Shown: positions 63,045 through 64,000 of the stretch, piece by piece
How positions within the stretch are numbered: the first letter of the stretch is position 1
Layout: every line of letters begins with the position of its first letter
From: Nannocystis bainbridge
GTDB taxonomy: Bacteria > Myxococcota_A > Polyangia > Nannocystales > Nannocystaceae
Direction of reading: 5' to 3'
DNA: 64,000 nt
NCBI RefSeq assembly: GCF_028368995.1
Contig: NZ_JAQNDL010000003.1
Coordinates: 62,001 to 126,000, forward strand
Program-made: the position numbers and the translations under genes
Notes under the pieces: generated by a model
The model's input: only the letters and a program-made list of their open reading frames with translations
Database searches by the model: none
What the model was told of the DNA's origin: nothing

Positions 63045-63839
63045 ATGTTCGCCCGCAATCACGACACCCGTATCTACTACGAGCTCGGCGGCCGCGCCGA
63101 CGGCCCGCCGCTCCTGCTCCTGCGCGGCCTCACCCGCACGATCCGCCACTGGGGCCCGCTGCTCGACGACCTCGGCGCCAGCTTCCGCACCATCGCCATC
63201 GACAACCGCGGCGTCGGCCACAGCGACAAGCCGTTCGGCATCTACTCGACGCGCACCATGGCCGACGACGCCGTCGCCGTGCTCGATCACGCCGGCATCG
63301 GCGAGGCGGCCGTGTTCGGCATCTCGCTCGGCGGCGCGATCGCCCAGCAATTGGTCCTGCACCACCCGCAGCGCGTGCGGCGGCTGGTGCTCGGCTGCAC
63401 CCGCGCGAGCGGCAAGGACGGCCCGCCGGCCAGGCTCTCCACGGTCCTGAGCCTGCTGTCCCTGCTGTGGCTGCCGGAGGCCCGCGCGCTCGAGCGCTCG
63501 ACCCCGCTGGTGCTGTCGCCCGCGTTCCTGCGCGAGCACCCCGAGATCGTCGGCGAATGGCAGCAGCTCGCCGAGCAGTTCCCGACCCGCCGGCGCGCGC
63601 TGATCGGTCAGCTCGGCGCCGTCCTGCGCCACGACACCCGGGCCCGGCTCGGCACGATCGCCGTCCCGACCCTCGTCGTCAGCGGCGACGACGACCGCCT
63701 GATCGACGTCGCCTGCTCGCACGCCCTCGCAGCGGCGATCCCCGGGGCCCGGCTCGAGCTGCTGCCAGGCGCCGGCCACGACATCCCGGCCGAGCGCCCG
63801 CGCGAGGTCGCCGCGCTCCTGCGCGAGTTCTGCCTGTGA
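63045..63839 (+). CDS. Alpha/beta-hydrolase (264 aa)
   Basis: A canonical alpha/beta-hydrolase: LLLLRGLTRTIRHWGPLLDDL, FRTIAIDNRGVGHSDKP, AVFGISLGGAIAQQLVLHHP with nucleophile GISLGG, VVSGDDDRLIDV (Asp) and LLPGAGHDIPAERP (His). It resembles 3-oxoadipate enol-lactonase-type and related hydrolases, but the substrate is open. It starts 11 bases after the esterase stop, so both are probably one transcript. A long hairpin begins right after its stop codon. Confidence 0.92.
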   Translation: MFARNHDTRIYYELGGRADGPPLLLLRGLTRTIRHWGPLLDDLGASFRTIAIDNRGVGHSDKPFGIYSTRTMADDAVAVLDHAGIGEAAVFGISLGGAIAQQLVLHHPQRVRRLVLGCTRASGKDGPPARLSTVLSLLSLLWLPEARALERSTPLVLSPAFLREHPEIVGEWQQLAEQFPTRRRALIGQLGAVLRHDTRARLGTIAVPTLVVSGDDDRLIDVACSHALAAAIPGARLELLPGAGHDIPAERPREVAALLREFCL

Positions 63840-63840
63840 C

Positions 63841-63872
63841 GAAGGGACATGCCCGATCGGGCATGTCCCTTC
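63841..63872. terminator. Perfect 32-base palindrome after the hydrolase gene
   Basis: GAAGGGACATGCCCGA (63841-63856) is followed directly by its exact reverse complement (63857-63872), two bases after the stop codon. It is the most perfect member of the CATGTCC palindrome family and should fold into a strong hairpin. It is followed by TTCGTTTATG, so it can act as a terminator or mRNA end-protector. Confidence 0.75.
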
Positions 63873-64000
63873 GTTTATGCCCTCAAATACATGTCGTTCT
63901 GGACATGTTCTATCGTTCATGGCTGTCTGATGCGCTTGAGCACCACGAGAGGACATGCCCCCGAGGGCATGTCCTCTCGGCCATGTCTCTGGATCAACCG
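63873..64000. repeat. Further CATGTCC palindromes, including a 15-bp stem
   Basis: CGAGAGGACATGCCC (63946-63960) pairs exactly with GGGCATGTCCTCTCG (63965-63979) around CCGA. ATACATGTCG (63888), GGACATGTTC (63901) and CCATGTCTC (63981) are extra half or whole sites. Four or more members lie within about 150 bases, so this looks like a cluster of the repeat. Confidence 0.7.

Overview
The window is very GC-rich DNA that reads as a myxobacterial chromosome, most probably from a Nannocystis-like member of the Myxococcota. This is inferred from gene content and was not tested against a database. Supporting signs are lipoproteins with long Thr/Ser/Asp linkers after the lipobox cysteine, a Receptor-L-domain lipoprotein, DUF4388 and Roadblock/LC7 proteins, many eukaryote-like kinases, and NRPS and halogenase genes.

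Layout. 1-5.6 kb: the 5' part of an NRPS on the minus strand (starter C-like domain, A, T, C, then an A domain cut by the window edge), followed by 1.2 kb without recognisable genes. 7.2-18.9 kb: a lipoprotein, a 117-bp tandem repeat, and a tight operon of DUF4388, two Roadblock proteins and a protoglobin. Then come a Fis-like mini-regulator, a cytochrome-b-like membrane protein, lipoproteins and small enzymes (GFA, GNAT, isochorismatase-like, dienelactone hydrolase). 19.1-22.5 kb: a minus-strand cassette of enoyl-CoA hydratase, Asp/Asn-type hydroxylase and flavin-dependent halogenase. 23.1-29.1 kb: a Ser/Thr kinase with helical repeats, a coiled-coil membrane protein, an ECF sigma factor, a TerB/Coq4-like protein and an AraC regulator, with a degenerate repeat array. 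29.4-36 kb: a BON protein, remnants of ISL3, IS66 and a tyrosine integrase, and three secreted or lipid-anchored proteins, one of which is frameshifted. 36.1-41.2 kb: a 1686-residue signalling protein (degenerate kinase, AAA/STAND ATPase, GAF, STAS). 41.5-53.1 kb: gene remnants, SDR/LysR, then a plus-strand island of AraC, ABM-like protein, amidohydrolase, alginate-export-type porin, isochorismatase-like hydrolase, XapX, DoxX and LtrA. 53.1-58.3 kb: a TetR - QueG-like - MFS unit between gene remnants and an IS1380 remnant. 58.3-64 kb: a PLP decarboxylase with two C-terminal EF-hands, a MerR-TetR fusion regulator, a lipid-anchored esterase and an alpha/beta hydrolase.

Two themes run through the window. 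First, a short palindrome, GGACATGTCC or a near variant, recurs many times. It forms long hairpins at gene ends, sits over start codons and in promoters, and has entered two coding sequences as extra peptide. Second, several accessory units look like self-contained response systems with their own regulator: the TetR site near the QueG/MFS unit, and the AT-rich MerR-spaced promoter before the esterase lipoprotein.
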